Assembly (NCBI GenBank): GCA_965247065.1
Contig: CBDFGN010000006.1
Location: 2,728,001 to 2,792,000, forward strand
Direction: 5' to 3'
DNA from: CBDFGN01 sp965247065
GTDB taxonomy: Bacteria > Bacteroidota > Bacteroidia > Cytophagales > Cyclobacteriaceae
DNA: 64,000 nt
This document shows positions 40,690-50,649 of this stretch, one piece after another. The notes below the pieces were generated by a model. That model did no database searches. It was not told where the DNA came from and saw only the letters and a list, made by a program, of their open reading frames with translations. Both the position numbers and the translations under genes were made by a program. How positions within the stretch are numbered: the stretch's first letter is position 1; every line of letters starts with the position of its first letter.

Positions 40690-41362
40690 ATGAAGATCTA
40701 TATTAAGTTTCTACGGATCTTGGCGCTCAGCTTTCTGTTAGGTCTTATTTATCTTATTATCAACAAGCCATCGTTCCAGGGATTACATTTCAGATACTTT
40801 CTCGGCTTAAACTGCTTATTTAGTTACATTGTTCTGATCTTGGGGATTGCCGACGTTCGAGTAGGTGCGGTGATAAGCAGGCATCATTTCCTGGCTTTGC
40901 CAGTCACGGAAAGCAGGTTATATCGGATGCGGTTTATGACTATGTTCAGGAATCCTTGGTGGTTCGTTCCATTGGCCCTACCGCTTGTCCTAATCCTTGA
41001 TCACTACCAGCCTATGGATCTGAGAATTATCCGAATTTTGCTGGTTTATCTATCCATTGGCTTTACTACTTTCTTCACATTTTGGATCCTGGGATTTATT
41101 GATTTTGCGTGGAATGGAGAGGCATTTAATCGGCCTTTATTTTTTACCCCTGTTGCTGATCGTGTTTGTTCCAAAATACGGGGATGAGATATGGTTACTA
41201 GCCAGCCCATTTGGGGGATGGATGCTAGCGGTGCTTTTTTGGACAAAAAAATTGGACATCCATCCCATCGTCTCCGTGATCCCGTCAATTATTCTTTTTT
41301 GCTCACTGATTTACTTATTGCTCCGCTGCTCAAAAAATTGGTATTACTTGGAAAATGCATGA
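40690..41362 (+). pseudogene. ABC-2-like membrane permease 1, one frameshift
   Basis: From the ATG at 40690, two frames join to a protein of about 223 residues with roughly six membrane segments: ILALSFLLGLIYLIINKP, FSYIVLILGIADV, FVPLALPLVLIL, ILLVYLSIGFTTFFTF, YFLPLLLIVFVP/IWLLASPFGGWMLAVLF and IVSVIPSIILFCSLIYLLL. The frame changes at T6 (41140-41145), where five T would give one reading frame (PLFF then LPLLLIVF). It could be a sequencing indel, a disruption, or two proteins. It precedes permease 2 with an 8-base overlap. Confidence 0.62.
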
Positions 41363-41834
41363 TTTATCTCTACTGCTGAAACTGCAGTTGGCTCTCGCAA
41401 CCCATGGAGATCGTCTATTGTATTTCTACGGAGGATGGCTACTCGCACTAGCGGTGATTTCATATTTTGATTCTTCTCTATTGCTATTGGGTGTTACAGT
41501 GTTATTCACCAACATTTATCTTCTTATGGTTATCAAAAAAGATCTGGTTTTGGTTCGAAGCCATTTCTATGAAGTCCTAGGGATTCCAGCAATCAAACGT
41601 CATTTCTCTAAACAGTTGTATTTGGTAATCCTTGTCTTACCGCAATTGCTAGTCTTATCCACTATGAATAATCAAAACACAAGTCTGGCTGAGGTGAGCA
41701 AGTCGGTCTTGAGCTTAATTCCGACAGTGATCGCCACCTTGCCTCTACACAGAATTCAATCAGATAACATCAAGATCTTCGCCTTTCTCTTGAGCTATAC
41801 AGGGGTCAGACTTCTTCTCAACCAAATCTTCTAA
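41355..41834 (+). CDS. Membrane protein, putative second subunit of the ABC transporter
   Basis: The 159-residue protein has four to five hydrophobic segments (YFYGGWLLALAVISYF, SLLLLGVTVLFTNIYLLMVI, LYLVILVLPQLLVLSTM, VLSLIPTVIATLPL, IFAFLLSYTGVRLLLNQ). It starts inside the end of permease 1 and ends 4 bases before the ATPase start. Probably forms the transport channel with permease 1. Confidence 0.68.
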   Translation: MHDLSLLLKLQLALATHGDRLLYFYGGWLLALAVISYFDSSLLLLGVTVLFTNIYLLMVIKKDLVLVRSHFYEVLGIPAIKRHFSKQLYLVILVLPQLLVLSTMNNQNTSLAEVSKSVLSLIPTVIATLPLHRIQSDNIKIFAFLLSYTGVRLLLNQIF

Positions 41835-41838
41835 TATC

Positions 41839-42585
41839 GTGAAACCTCAAATAATACTTGAAAAGATCTCAAAATCATATGGAAACAGGAAGGTCCTCGA
41901 TGGGCTCAGTTTCAAAGTTGATGAGGGAAAATTTGTTGGTCTCGTAGGCAATAACGGATGCGGAAAGACGACAACTATTAATATCCTTTGTAACATCATT
42001 CCAAAAGAATCCGGTGAATTGATCATCCTGGATGAGATCATAGAGCCCGGCAAGGTCGATTTCAAACAAAATCTAGGGATTGTCCTCAGCGCACCGTACT
42101 ATATCCCCGAATTTACCGTGCATAAATATCTCCAGTTTGTCTGCAGGTTCCAGGGAATAAAAAGGTCCGATGTTGCAAGGCGAATCGAGGATTTAGCTAC
42201 TCTTCTTGACCTTAGACAATACGTTCGAGTACCTATAAAAAAGCTATCCTCAGGTCTCCAGATGAAAGTGAATTTAGCCGCCGCTTTAATACATAATCCT
42301 AAAATCTTGATCATGGATGAACCTTTTGTGAATTTAGATACCGACACCTCCCAGCGATTACTAAAAGTACTAGACAGTTTCAAAGGCAAAAAAACAGCAC
42401 TGATCACCTCTCACAATCTGGATCTAATTTCCAGCCTGTGTGATGAATTCTTAATCCTTGAAAATGGAAGAATTATATTGGATTTGAAGAAGGATGATTT
42501 TAAATCGGTCTCTGAGTTGAAGAAAGCGATTACGCAAAACCTGGTTACTGATCGAGAGATCGATGAGGTCCCATGGCTGAAGTGA
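41839..42585 (+). CDS. ABC transporter ATPase of the peptide operon (GTG start)
   Basis: The 248-residue ATPase has Walker A GNNGCGKTT (residues 37-45), signature LSSGLQMKVNLAAAL, Walker B ILIMDEP and a final switch His (TSHNLD). It resembles the CcmA/NatA/BcrA group, which works with separate membrane subunits, and has no fused membrane or C39 peptidase domain. It would export the peptide or pump it away from the producing cell. Confidence 0.9.
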   Translation: MKPQIILEKISKSYGNRKVLDGLSFKVDEGKFVGLVGNNGCGKTTTINILCNIIPKESGELIILDEIIEPGKVDFKQNLGIVLSAPYYIPEFTVHKYLQFVCRFQGIKRSDVARRIEDLATLLDLRQYVRVPIKKLSSGLQMKVNLAAALIHNPKILIMDEPFVNLDTDTSQRLLKVLDSFKGKKTALITSHNLDLISSLCDEFLILENGRIILDLKKDDFKSVSELKKAITQNLVTDREIDEVPWLK

Positions 42586-42670
42586 AACCCATCAGCCACT
42601 AAAATAAAAAGTTTGAATAACAAGAGACGATTTTGGGAATACAGCACTAACGTCTTAGCAGTTCGGATCG

Positions 42671-43930
42671 TCAACCGTTGGTTTCGGAAAGACTCTTGTC
42701 CTCCACCAGGCGGCCGTTTAAGATGACCATGTCGATGAGCTGTCCTCCGAAAGAGTAAGGTAGGAATGCGAGACTTGGTATTTTTTTGGTCACAAATAAA
42801 TTGGCCTTCTTACCCCTGGTAATGGACCCAAGAGTGGACTGCAATTCCAGAGCGCAAGCTCCGTTAATGGTTGCTGCGTTAATCGCCTCCTCAGGCGTCA
42901 TTTTCATAGCGATACAAGCCAGCGACAACAAAAAGGGCACATTACCGCTGGGAGCACTTCCAGGGTTGTAATCTGAGGCCAACGCCAATGGTATTCCGGC
43001 CTCCAGGAGTTTACGAGCTGGTGGGAATTGCATTCCCAGAAAAAAAGCCGCCCCTGGAAGTAAGGTTCCTATAGTAGATGACTCCGCCAAACACTCAATC
43101 TCCTGGTCTCCCAGGGTTTCAAGATGGTCGACGCTTATGGCACTTACATCGACGCCAGCCTGGACGCCCCCTGAAAGGCTCAGCTGGTTGGCATGGACTT
43201 TAGGTTTGAGGCCAAATTCGATCCCTCGAATGAGGATTCGACGGGTTTCCTCTGGTGAGAAGAATCCCTCTTCGCAAAAGACATCGCAATAATCAGCTAA
43301 ACCCTCCTCAGCCACCTGGGGTATCATCTGGTCAAGGATCACTTCAATGTAGTCCCCTTTGTCTATTTCCACGAGTACCGCATGGGCTCCCAGAAAGGTG
43401 GCCTTGATGTCTATGGGTACGTTTTCTTTAGGTCTCTTTATTACCCGCAACATCTTAAGCTCCGCATCCACTGTAAGGCCATAGCCGCTTTTTATTTCCA
43501 GGGCTCCGGTACCCGTCCGGATCACTTCTCAAACCCTGGCAAGAGCCTGATCATAAAGATTCTCCTCCGAGGTATTCTGTAGCTTCGTTGCCGAATTCAG
43601 AATACCACCCCTCTGGCGCGCAATTTGCTGATAGGATAATCCCTGGATTTTTTGTACAAATTCCTGTTCTCTACTCGCTGCATATACAATGTGGGAATGA
43701 GAGTCGACGAAACTGGGAAAAACAAAGCGGTTGGAGGCATCCAGAATCAAATCCACTGATCCTTGGGGCATTTGATCCATTTTGCCGTAATCCTGGATCA
43801 ACCCATCTTTAACCACCAGAAAAGCGTTCTCAAGGATTGGTAGAACACTCATTTCTGAGCCCGCCCTGCGCATTTCTCCGCGGTCTTCTGTTTATACAAG
43901 ACCGTGGATGTTCTTGATCAGGATGCTCAT
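42671..43930 (-). pseudogene. hutI: Imidazolonepropionase, two nonsense codons
   Basis: One frame from the ATG at 43930 to 42671 encodes about 419 residues of HutI: MSILIKNIHGLV, a TAA at 43892-43894, then the amidohydrolase strand RFVFPSFVDSHSHIVYAASR, a TGA at 43529-43531, then EIKSGYGLTVDAELKMLRV and FGLKPKVHANQLSLSGGVQA, HLETLGDQEIECLAESSTIG, ALASDYNPGSAPSGNVPF. Both stops could come from C-to-T changes (CAA, CGA). The enzyme would open the imidazolone ring in histidine breakdown. Other hut genes are not present here. Confidence 0.82.
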
Positions 43931-43965
43931 CCCTTGATAAATTTGGATTACGGCGACCTCAGTCT

Positions 43966-44958
43966 CTACCGGCCAAAGGCTTCCTTGGAATGCTTCATCT
44001 TGGTTCCGTAAACCGGGAAACTCATCTTTACCAGGGCATAGAAACCAAAGCCCTTAACCGACGGACGGTAACCGAGTTCAGCTCCATATCCCCAGCTTAG
44101 TTCTCGGTTGAATTTACTGTCCATCCCAACCCTGGCTCCCAGAACGCTGGTTTTGACCAGACCGCTTGAATAAGTTTCACCCAGGTAGGATACGTCGTCC
44201 AGGCTGACTGACGGCGCAACAAGGATGTCAAAGTAAGCTGTAAACAATTGATCGCTCACCGTGGACTTGAAGCCTCGATCAGGTTTGACGGCGAAATTGC
44301 GAATCATTGCCAGCGATGCACCAACGAAAAATCCGGCTACCGACATATTACCATAAACCGACAAAGAGCTATCCAAGGCTGACCCTTCGCTGTTTTCCAA
44401 AGCTAGCCCCTGATCCTCCAGGACTCGATTTAAGTCGACGGAAGTCTGGTAATAAAATCCTCCCAACCTGGCACCGTATATCCGCCTCATCTTGGAGGGC
44501 ACCAGAAAATTGTCTGGTACCTTGGTTAGCAATTTTTTGCCCAAATCACTGCTTTCATATAATACCAGCTTGGATTGGGACTCCTCCACTCTGTCTACAA
44601 TGTGATACGTTCCTCCTAGCTCCAAGTAAGCAAAAGACGTGGGCTGGTTGTCCACGACACTGTTCTTTTCAGCGGCATCTCTCTGAAGGTCAGTTTTCCT
44701 TGAATATGTTTTCCGAAACTGCGCTCTAACATCGAATTTATTTTCGTGATAGTATTGCCCATCGAATCCGAATCCAGCGTTAATGTTGGTGGTAAAGAGT
44801 TCCCCGTATACCGGAATCAACGCCACATACAGCTTGTTGATATCACTGGGATCGTCAAATAACTCCTCATACGTTACCGGGGAAGAATCGCCTTGTCCCC
44901 AGGATGAGAAGCTCATCAAACCCTGAATTAGTACCGCCATTATACTTACACGCGTCAT
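43966..44958 (-). CDS. Putative outer-membrane protein
   Basis: The 330-residue protein has a signal peptide (residues 1-22) and alternating aromatic/polar beta strands through to a C-terminal strand, the pattern of outer-membrane barrels. Gly- and Tyr-rich strands such as ARLGGFYYQTSVDLNRVL and GFGFYALVKMSFPVYG fit this. No specific family is recognised; upstream DNA is AT-rich with a possible promoter. Confidence 0.65.
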   Translation of the reverse strand: MTRVSIMAVLIQGLMSFSSWGQGDSSPVTYEELFDDPSDINKLYVALIPVYGELFTTNINAGFGFDGQYYHENKFDVRAQFRKTYSRKTDLQRDAAEKNSVVDNQPTSFAYLELGGTYHIVDRVEESQSKLVLYESSDLGKKLLTKVPDNFLVPSKMRRIYGARLGGFYYQTSVDLNRVLEDQGLALENSEGSALDSSLSVYGNMSVAGFFVGASLAMIRNFAVKPDRGFKSTVSDQLFTAYFDILVAPSVSLDDVSYLGETYSSGLVKTSVLGARVGMDSKFNRELSWGYGAELGYRPSVKGFGFYALVKMSFPVYGTKMKHSKEAFGR

Positions 44959-45165
44959 GGCTTCATCTTTATCACCTTTGAAATTAATATTGTTTCTTAT
45001 AAAAAATTAAATATTACAACAAAAAAATACTTTTGCGTTCCGCAATGCCTGGGACTCAAACCCTTCAAATTGAGTTATTTACGCTTTTCGGCTGTGATTT
45101 TACCCATTTATTACCCTGCATTATGCCGGGTAACTGATATCAAATTGAAATGTGGCCTTAACCAC

Positions 45166-46458
45166 CTAAAAAGTTAGAGACCGCAGGGATTCCAAATTGG
45201 CTACTAAGATGGCCTCAACATGCTCGCTGTCAATAGCCGTGGAGATAAACAATGACTCGAATTGGGAAGGGGCCAGGTACACGCCTCGGTTAAGCATATT
45301 CCGAAAATACTGACTGAAAAGCCTAAGTTCCGATTTCTTGGAATCTTCAAAGTTGCCTACCGGTCCATCTGTGAAGTAGAGTGTGAACATAGATCCAATA
45401 GAATTCAGGCAAAATGGAAGGCCAGTTGCCCTTAGATTTTCATTGATTCCATCTACTAAGAGCCGAGTGGTTCGTTCGAGATTGGAATATGTTTCAGGGT
45501 TCCCATTAAGGTAGGTCAGCATCTCATATCCGGCGGCCATTGCCACCGGATTTCCTGACAAAGTTCCAGCCTGATAAACAGGTCCGGAGGGGGAAATCAT
45601 GTCCATAATATCTTCCCTACCACCAAAAGCACCAACCGGCATCCCTCCCCCGATGATTTTGCCCAAGGTGGTCAAATCCGGAATAACTTCGAATAATTCC
45701 TGTGCCCCACCTTTCGCCAGGCGGAATCCAGTCATCACCTCATCAAATATCAGGATAATACCCTCCTCATCGCAGATTGACCGTAGACCCTCAAGAAATC
45801 CGTCTTTAGGTAGTACACAACCCATGTTACCGGCTACTGGCTCTAGAATTATGGCGGCTATTTCACCCTTATGGCTACTGACTAGCGATTTTACTACTTT
45901 GAGGTCATTGAATCCTGCTAACAGGGTATCGGCGGCCGTCCCGGGGGTCACGCCCGGACTATCCGGAGTTCCCATAGTTGCCGCCCCACTTCCAGCCGCA
46001 ATCAAAAAAGAGTCACCGTGACCATGGTAGCAACCCTCAAATTTAATGATCTTGCTGCGGCTCGTGAATCCGCGAGCCAATCTGATTGCTGACATGGTGG
46101 CCTCCGTTCCAGAGTTAACCATCCGTACTTTTTCAATTGATGGTACCATCTCTGCAATCAACTTGGCAATCTCGACCTCTTTGGGATTTGGAGCCCCGAA
46201 TGACAACGAATTTGGTACCGCCTGCAAAACGGCCTCCTTTATTATCGGATGATCATGTCCGAGGATCATCGGTCCCCAGGAGTTGATAAGCTCGATATAG
46301 CGATTCCCATCCACATCTATCAAGAATGGGCCTTCAGCTCGCTCAATGAATAGCGGATTTCCACCAACAGCCTTAAAAGCCCTGACCGGCGAATTCACCC
46401 CTCCGGGAATGAAGTTCAGAGCCGTTTCAAAAAGATTGCTACTCTGGGTCATGTTCAC
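45166..46458 (-). CDS. hemL: Glutamate-1-semialdehyde 2,1-aminomutase
   Basis: The 430-residue PLP enzyme has NFIPGGVNSPVRAFKAVGGN, FEGCYHGHGDSFLIAAGSGA and the PLP-lysine region TTLGKIIGGGMPVGAFGG. It makes 5-aminolevulinate for haem in the C5 pathway. It overlaps the upstream gene by 20 bases. Confidence 0.97.
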   Translation of the reverse strand: MNMTQSSNLFETALNFIPGGVNSPVRAFKAVGGNPLFIERAEGPFLIDVDGNRYIELINSWGPMILGHDHPIIKEAVLQAVPNSLSFGAPNPKEVEIAKLIAEMVPSIEKVRMVNSGTEATMSAIRLARGFTSRSKIIKFEGCYHGHGDSFLIAAGSGAATMGTPDSPGVTPGTAADTLLAGFNDLKVVKSLVSSHKGEIAAIILEPVAGNMGCVLPKDGFLEGLRSICDEEGIILIFDEVMTGFRLAKGGAQELFEVIPDLTTLGKIIGGGMPVGAFGGREDIMDMISPSGPVYQAGTLSGNPVAMAAGYEMLTYLNGNPETYSNLERTTRLLVDGINENLRATGLPFCLNSIGSMFTLYFTDGPVGNFEDSKKSELRLFSQYFRNMLNRGVYLAPSQFESLFISTAIDSEHVEAILVANLESLRSLTF

Positions 46459-48262
46459 TTTCTAAGGCTTCATTTCCCTCATCCTCCAGGGCAGGATATT
46501 CCATTTTCATCTGAGAGTTTACCAAAACCAGTCTGGCGCCTTCAAACCGGTAGATGGAGAGAAACTGATTATCATTGGAGTAGCCATACTGATAGCCATT
46601 GGAAAGCAACCCCGGTACGACATCCATTTCCCCGAATCCAACCTGGAAATAGGTGCCATACTGATTCAACATCCGTCCCCAGAACGTCATTATGTCGTAA
46701 CCGGTGTAGAAGTAATTATTCGGAATTCTCCGAACTTGATTCATATATTCACGCTTGAGATCCTGGACTGCTGGTTTTGAGGGATTTATGAAGTTAGGCG
46801 CGATAAAGTATATGTTTAGTCTTTCCAACTGTTCATATTCAATAAACCGAAAATCCAGCCAGTTAGAATGACCAATGGTAGGAATTCTGTCCGGACGTGA
46901 TTCCACCGCACTTATTGTATTGGCCGCAATCTGATCATCATAAGAAGCTACGAATATATGTCCAATACTATCCGGGCGAATATTCCAGATGACTGTATCC
47001 AGTGCTTCCTCTGAAGTAGGATCCTGTTCGCTTATTTCTTCATTGGCAGCAAGGGATTCCAAAATCAATTGCGAGTTTCCTTGAACCAGCCGTGGCATCC
47101 AGATCACCCTAAAAGAGTCCTGTTCAATTGCTCTCTTATAGGTATAGGCCATGATCGAATCCTTGGATGAGTATCCGTAGAATATCATGGCATTTTTGTT
47201 GGGATAAAAGTGGTTTCTGGCTAGTTCCGCAGCTTTGAGCGCCCTGGTTTCTACACCAGAGGTACTCAAAAAGGAAAATGGATTGTTCCCGATAACAGCC
47301 AGATTGTCTGAGATCGGGTTAACCATGTTGATCTGCTTTTTCCTGGAGAATTCAGAAACCAGCCTATTTGAGTTGGGCAGTAGAGGGCCGATAAGTAGAT
47401 CCATGGTGCTCAGCTCTTCCAGATCGAGAATTGCCGCGGTCACATCGCTGTCTCTCTCGGTATCATAGGCATACAAATCCAAGTCGATGCTTTCCTCCCC
47501 AAGCTTCCCGGCACCCCATCTGATACCGTCGTACAAATCGAGAATGAAATTTGACTTCTGATATCGCCGGCTTCGCTTTTCATCATGGAGAAAAGGAAAC
47601 AGCACAGCAACTTTGTACCGATCCTTCTTGATCGACTGCTCAGGTCCAATAATCTCAAAATCTTTTTGATCTAGTTTATGCCTTTCAACAATATTTCTCA
47701 AATACTCCTGATCCTCGCGACTTGTAGCCGTCAGGCTCAAACGGGACGCGATCACTCGAGCCACTTCCCGATCGTTGGCATATTCAGCATATAGACTTGC
47801 AATTACGGAGTCCTCTTGCTGCCTTAGAAAGTATTTTCGCATTGCTCCTGCGGTTTCCAAAATATCAGCTGAGTTTATCTTGGAAAGATGCAACAAGGCC
47901 TTACCAGGGTTGGATTCTTCAAAATAGATCTGGCCCAACCAAAAGTGGACCTCATCAATGTTGTTCCAGGATTGAGATCTCAGGGCAATCTGCAGAAACA
48001 TGTCCCGTGATCTTGACTTCTGACCTAAGCGATGGGCGGCTAAGGCATAGTAATAGCTTGCGTAATTGGTAAAAGGGCTGGCAATTTTTCCGTTTGCTAA
48101 TGGCTCAAGGGCTTCCATGGCCAATTGATACCGCTCCAGGTGGAAAAGATCCTTGCCATTTGTATACTCTTTCTGTCCTAAGTCCTGCCCATCGGCACGA
48201 TTTAGGCAAGCGGCTATAAGGAAGATTGCGAATTTCAGTTTGATTGGTAAACTTATTCCCAT
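46439..48262 (-). CDS. TPR-containing periplasmic type-1 binding protein (LpoA/receptor-like)
   Basis: The 607-residue protein has a signal peptide, TPR-like helices over about 30-200, and a C-terminal domain with the type-1 periplasmic-binding fold: KVAVLFPFLHDEKRSR, DLLIGPLLPNSNRLVSEFSR and HIFVASYDDQIAANTISAVE. This is the layout of LpoA and of Bacteroidota amino-acid receptor-like proteins. It may activate a penicillin-binding protein or sense a ligand. It lies between guaA and hemL in one operon. Confidence 0.7.
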   Translation of the reverse strand: MGISLPIKLKFAIFLIAACLNRADGQDLGQKEYTNGKDLFHLERYQLAMEALEPLANGKIASPFTNYASYYYALAAHRLGQKSRSRDMFLQIALRSQSWNNIDEVHFWLGQIYFEESNPGKALLHLSKINSADILETAGAMRKYFLRQQEDSVIASLYAEYANDREVARVIASRLSLTATSREDQEYLRNIVERHKLDQKDFEIIGPEQSIKKDRYKVAVLFPFLHDEKRSRRYQKSNFILDLYDGIRWGAGKLGEESIDLDLYAYDTERDSDVTAAILDLEELSTMDLLIGPLLPNSNRLVSEFSRKKQINMVNPISDNLAVIGNNPFSFLSTSGVETRALKAAELARNHFYPNKNAMIFYGYSSKDSIMAYTYKRAIEQDSFRVIWMPRLVQGNSQLILESLAANEEISEQDPTSEEALDTVIWNIRPDSIGHIFVASYDDQIAANTISAVESRPDRIPTIGHSNWLDFRFIEYEQLERLNIYFIAPNFINPSKPAVQDLKREYMNQVRRIPNNYFYTGYDIMTFWGRMLNQYGTYFQVGFGEMDVVPGLLSNGYQYGYSNDNQFLSIYRFEGARLVLVNSQMKMEYPALEDEGNEALESEHDPE

Positions 48263-49782
48263 TCTATTGTAGCGGGGGGCTTTGAGCTAATATCGTAGAC
48301 CACACGATTAACTCCTTTTACCTGGTTAATTATTTGGTTTGAAATTCGACCTAAGAAGTCATAAGGAAGGTGACACCAATCGGCCGTCATCCCATCGACA
48401 CTAGTAACGGCCCGCAAACTGACTACATTTTCGTAGGTCCGCTCATCCCCCATCACACCTACCGATTGGATTGGGAGCAGAATGCAGGCTGCCTGCCAAA
48501 CCTCATCATACAATCCCTCTTGCTTCAGTCCATTTATGAAAATATGATCTACATCCTGAAGCAGCGCAATTCGTTCTGGATTTATTTCGCCCAAGATCCT
48601 GATTCCCAAACCCGGGCCAGGGAAAGGATGTCGCGATATGATCAGGTTGTCTATTCCAAGATTCCTGCCAACCATTCGAACTTCATCTTTAAAAAGACTC
48701 TTGAGCGGCTCCACCACCTTTAATTTCATGAAATCTGGCAGCCCTCCCACATTATGGTGGGATTTGATAGTAACGGACGGACCATTTACGGAAACTGATT
48801 CAATAACATCCGGATAGATAGTACCCTGACCCAGCCATTGAATATTTCCAATTTTGTGAGCTTCGCGATCAAAAATCTTAATAAATGTGCCACCGATCGC
48901 TTTGCGCTTAGCTTCCGGTTCCTCAATTCCCCTTAGTGCCTGGTAGAAATCCTGTTTGGCATCTACCCCGGTAACATTCAACCCGATCCCTTTATATGAG
49001 GCCAGCACGTCTTCGAATTCATTCTTCCTCAACAATCCGTTGTCGACAAAAATGCAGTGCAGGTTTTCTTGAATGGCCCGGTTGATCAAAACGGCTGCCA
49101 CCGAAGAATCCACCCCTCCAGATAACCCCAGCACCACTTGATCATCACCCAATGTAGATTTCAATTCTTGCACTTTGGATTCGATAAAAATATCGGGAGT
49201 CCAACTCTGATTGCATTGGCATATATGCAAGGCAAAATTCCTGAGCACCGTTTTTCCTTCCAGCGAATGGGTGACTTCCGGGTGAAACTGGATTCCATAA
49301 GTGGGTTCATCCTTTATCTTGAATGCGGCACACTCCACGGTACCGGTGCTGGCAATGATTTCAAAATCATCAGGCAATTTGATAATAGTGTCGCCATGGG
49401 ACATCCATACCTGAGAATCCAGGGACATCTCTTTCATGAGGTCGTAGTGGGTATCCACCTGGCTAAGATTGGCTCTACCGTACTCCCTGGCAGACGATGG
49501 CATCACTTCACCACCATTCTGATCCGCCATAAGCTGGGCTCCATAGCAAATACCTAAAATCGGCACTTTGCCTCTAAAAGCTCCAAGATCGATCTTGGGA
49601 GCACCCTCTTCTTTAACTGAGCATGGGCTTCCTGACAATATGATCCCTTTAGCGTCCTTGTTTAATCTCGGGGCTTTGTTAAAAGGATAAATCTCACAAT
49701 AAACATTGAGCTCTCGTATGCGCCTGGCAATCAACTGAGTGTATTGAGATCCGAAATCAAGGATGAGGATTTCCTCCGCCAT
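48253..49782 (-). CDS. guaA: GMP synthase (glutamine-hydrolysing)
   Basis: The 509-residue protein starts at MAEEILILDFGSQYTQLIAR (an upstream start at 49860 is less likely). The amidotransferase half has the catalytic Cys in ILGICYGAQLMA and the His/Glu of YGIQFHPEVTHS; the synthetase half has the PP-loop LGLSGGVDSSVAAVLI. It converts XMP to GMP. Its end overlaps the binding-protein gene by 10 bases. Confidence 0.97.
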   Translation of the reverse strand: MAEEILILDFGSQYTQLIARRIRELNVYCEIYPFNKAPRLNKDAKGIILSGSPCSVKEEGAPKIDLGAFRGKVPILGICYGAQLMADQNGGEVMPSSAREYGRANLSQVDTHYDLMKEMSLDSQVWMSHGDTIIKLPDDFEIIASTGTVECAAFKIKDEPTYGIQFHPEVTHSLEGKTVLRNFALHICQCNQSWTPDIFIESKVQELKSTLGDDQVVLGLSGGVDSSVAAVLINRAIQENLHCIFVDNGLLRKNEFEDVLASYKGIGLNVTGVDAKQDFYQALRGIEEPEAKRKAIGGTFIKIFDREAHKIGNIQWLGQGTIYPDVIESVSVNGPSVTIKSHHNVGGLPDFMKLKVVEPLKSLFKDEVRMVGRNLGIDNLIISRHPFPGPGLGIRILGEINPERIALLQDVDHIFINGLKQEGLYDEVWQAACILLPIQSVGVMGDERTYENVVSLRAVTSVDGMTADWCHLPYDFLGRISNQIINQVKGVNRVVYDISSKPPATIEWE

Positions 49783-49916
49783 GTCGCAAAAATAGCATTC
49801 CTGCCAAGGAAAAACTAAAGTAGAGTTTAAAATGGAATTATTGGTAGCAGTTAAGCTCAACCCTGTTTGCCAGTTCTGTTATCTGGGTGAAGAAAGACTT
49901 GGGGTAGGCAAGACAT

Positions 49917-49958
49917 TAGTGATTTCGGGGTCATGACTAATGATTTCGGCCTCACGAC
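49917..49958. repeat. Two 21-bp tandem repeats upstream of guaA
   Basis: TAGTGATTTCGGGGTCATGAC is followed directly by a second copy with four changes, in the 411-base gap (49783-50193) between guaA and the next ORF. The region holds divergent transcription starts, so the repeat could be a regulatory site; no gene is present there. Confidence 0.6.
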
Positions 49959-50193
49959 TTTGGTCAGCGACTACTTTCCAAAATCAACGAATACCGGAAT
50001 AATCCTCTGAAGCTCTGGATTGCCTACAAACCCAGTCTCGATCGATTTCCCCTGTATGGCATAGGGCCTATCGGTTGCATAAGGCATTGTCTTTAAGCTG
50101 CAACATACCTTGAGGTTGAGGTAACATTTCTTCCGGAAATGCAATCAACTTAAGAACTCAGTTTGCGTTCTACACAATCTCAAGTGGATCGAA

Positions 50194-50505
50194 TTGATAA
50201 ATAAGAATAAGATAAATGAATTAGAAAACCGTAATGCGGAATGCGGGAGGGAGATTTTGCTCAATGAAACAGCGGTTTTTGAAATGGAAAAGGAACTTTC
50301 CAAAATGGATAAAGGTCTATTTGAGCATCCTCAAATTTTAAATCACGTAAACCACCCTCAGTTATTGGTTAATGTCTCAATAAAAGAAACAAGGGACTTC
50401 AAGCTTGAGATCTACCAGAATGAGTTGTTAATTGCTAAAAAAACCGAAAAGCGTCTAAAGAATCTAACCAGAAAGCTTGAGAAACGTATCGAAAAAACTG
50501 AGTAG
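50194..50505 (+). CDS. Possible small coiled-coil protein (TTG start)
   Basis: The 103-residue frame is rich in Lys, Glu and Leu and would be a coiled coil (for example ELENRNAEC, KNLTRKLEKRIEKTE). The start would be TTG. In-frame coding continues for about 25 codons after the TAG at 50503, suggesting it may be the remains of a longer gene. Uncertain whether expressed. Confidence 0.4.
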   Translation: MINKNKINELENRNAECGREILLNETAVFEMEKELSKMDKGLFEHPQILNHVNHPQLLVNVSIKETRDFKLEIYQNELLIAKKTEKRLKNLTRKLEKRIEKTE

Positions 50506-50649
50506 TCTATTCAAGAAGCCAGGCAGGTTGGAAAGGAATTGAGAAAATTGAGTAAGAGGAAGAAAGCGAGTAGTTGAAAATCGTCTCTATCGCGTTTAGA
50601 GTTCAAAGTCTGAAGTTGAATAATTGCCGAATTCAGATTGCAAATCGCT

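Noticed and set aside
44307..44729. Plus-strand frame of 140 residues
   Set aside because: Antisense to the outer-membrane protein; no motif.
49783..50193. Purine riboswitch upstream of guaA
   Set aside because: No conserved three-way-junction core could be seen; only a 21-bp tandem repeat is present.
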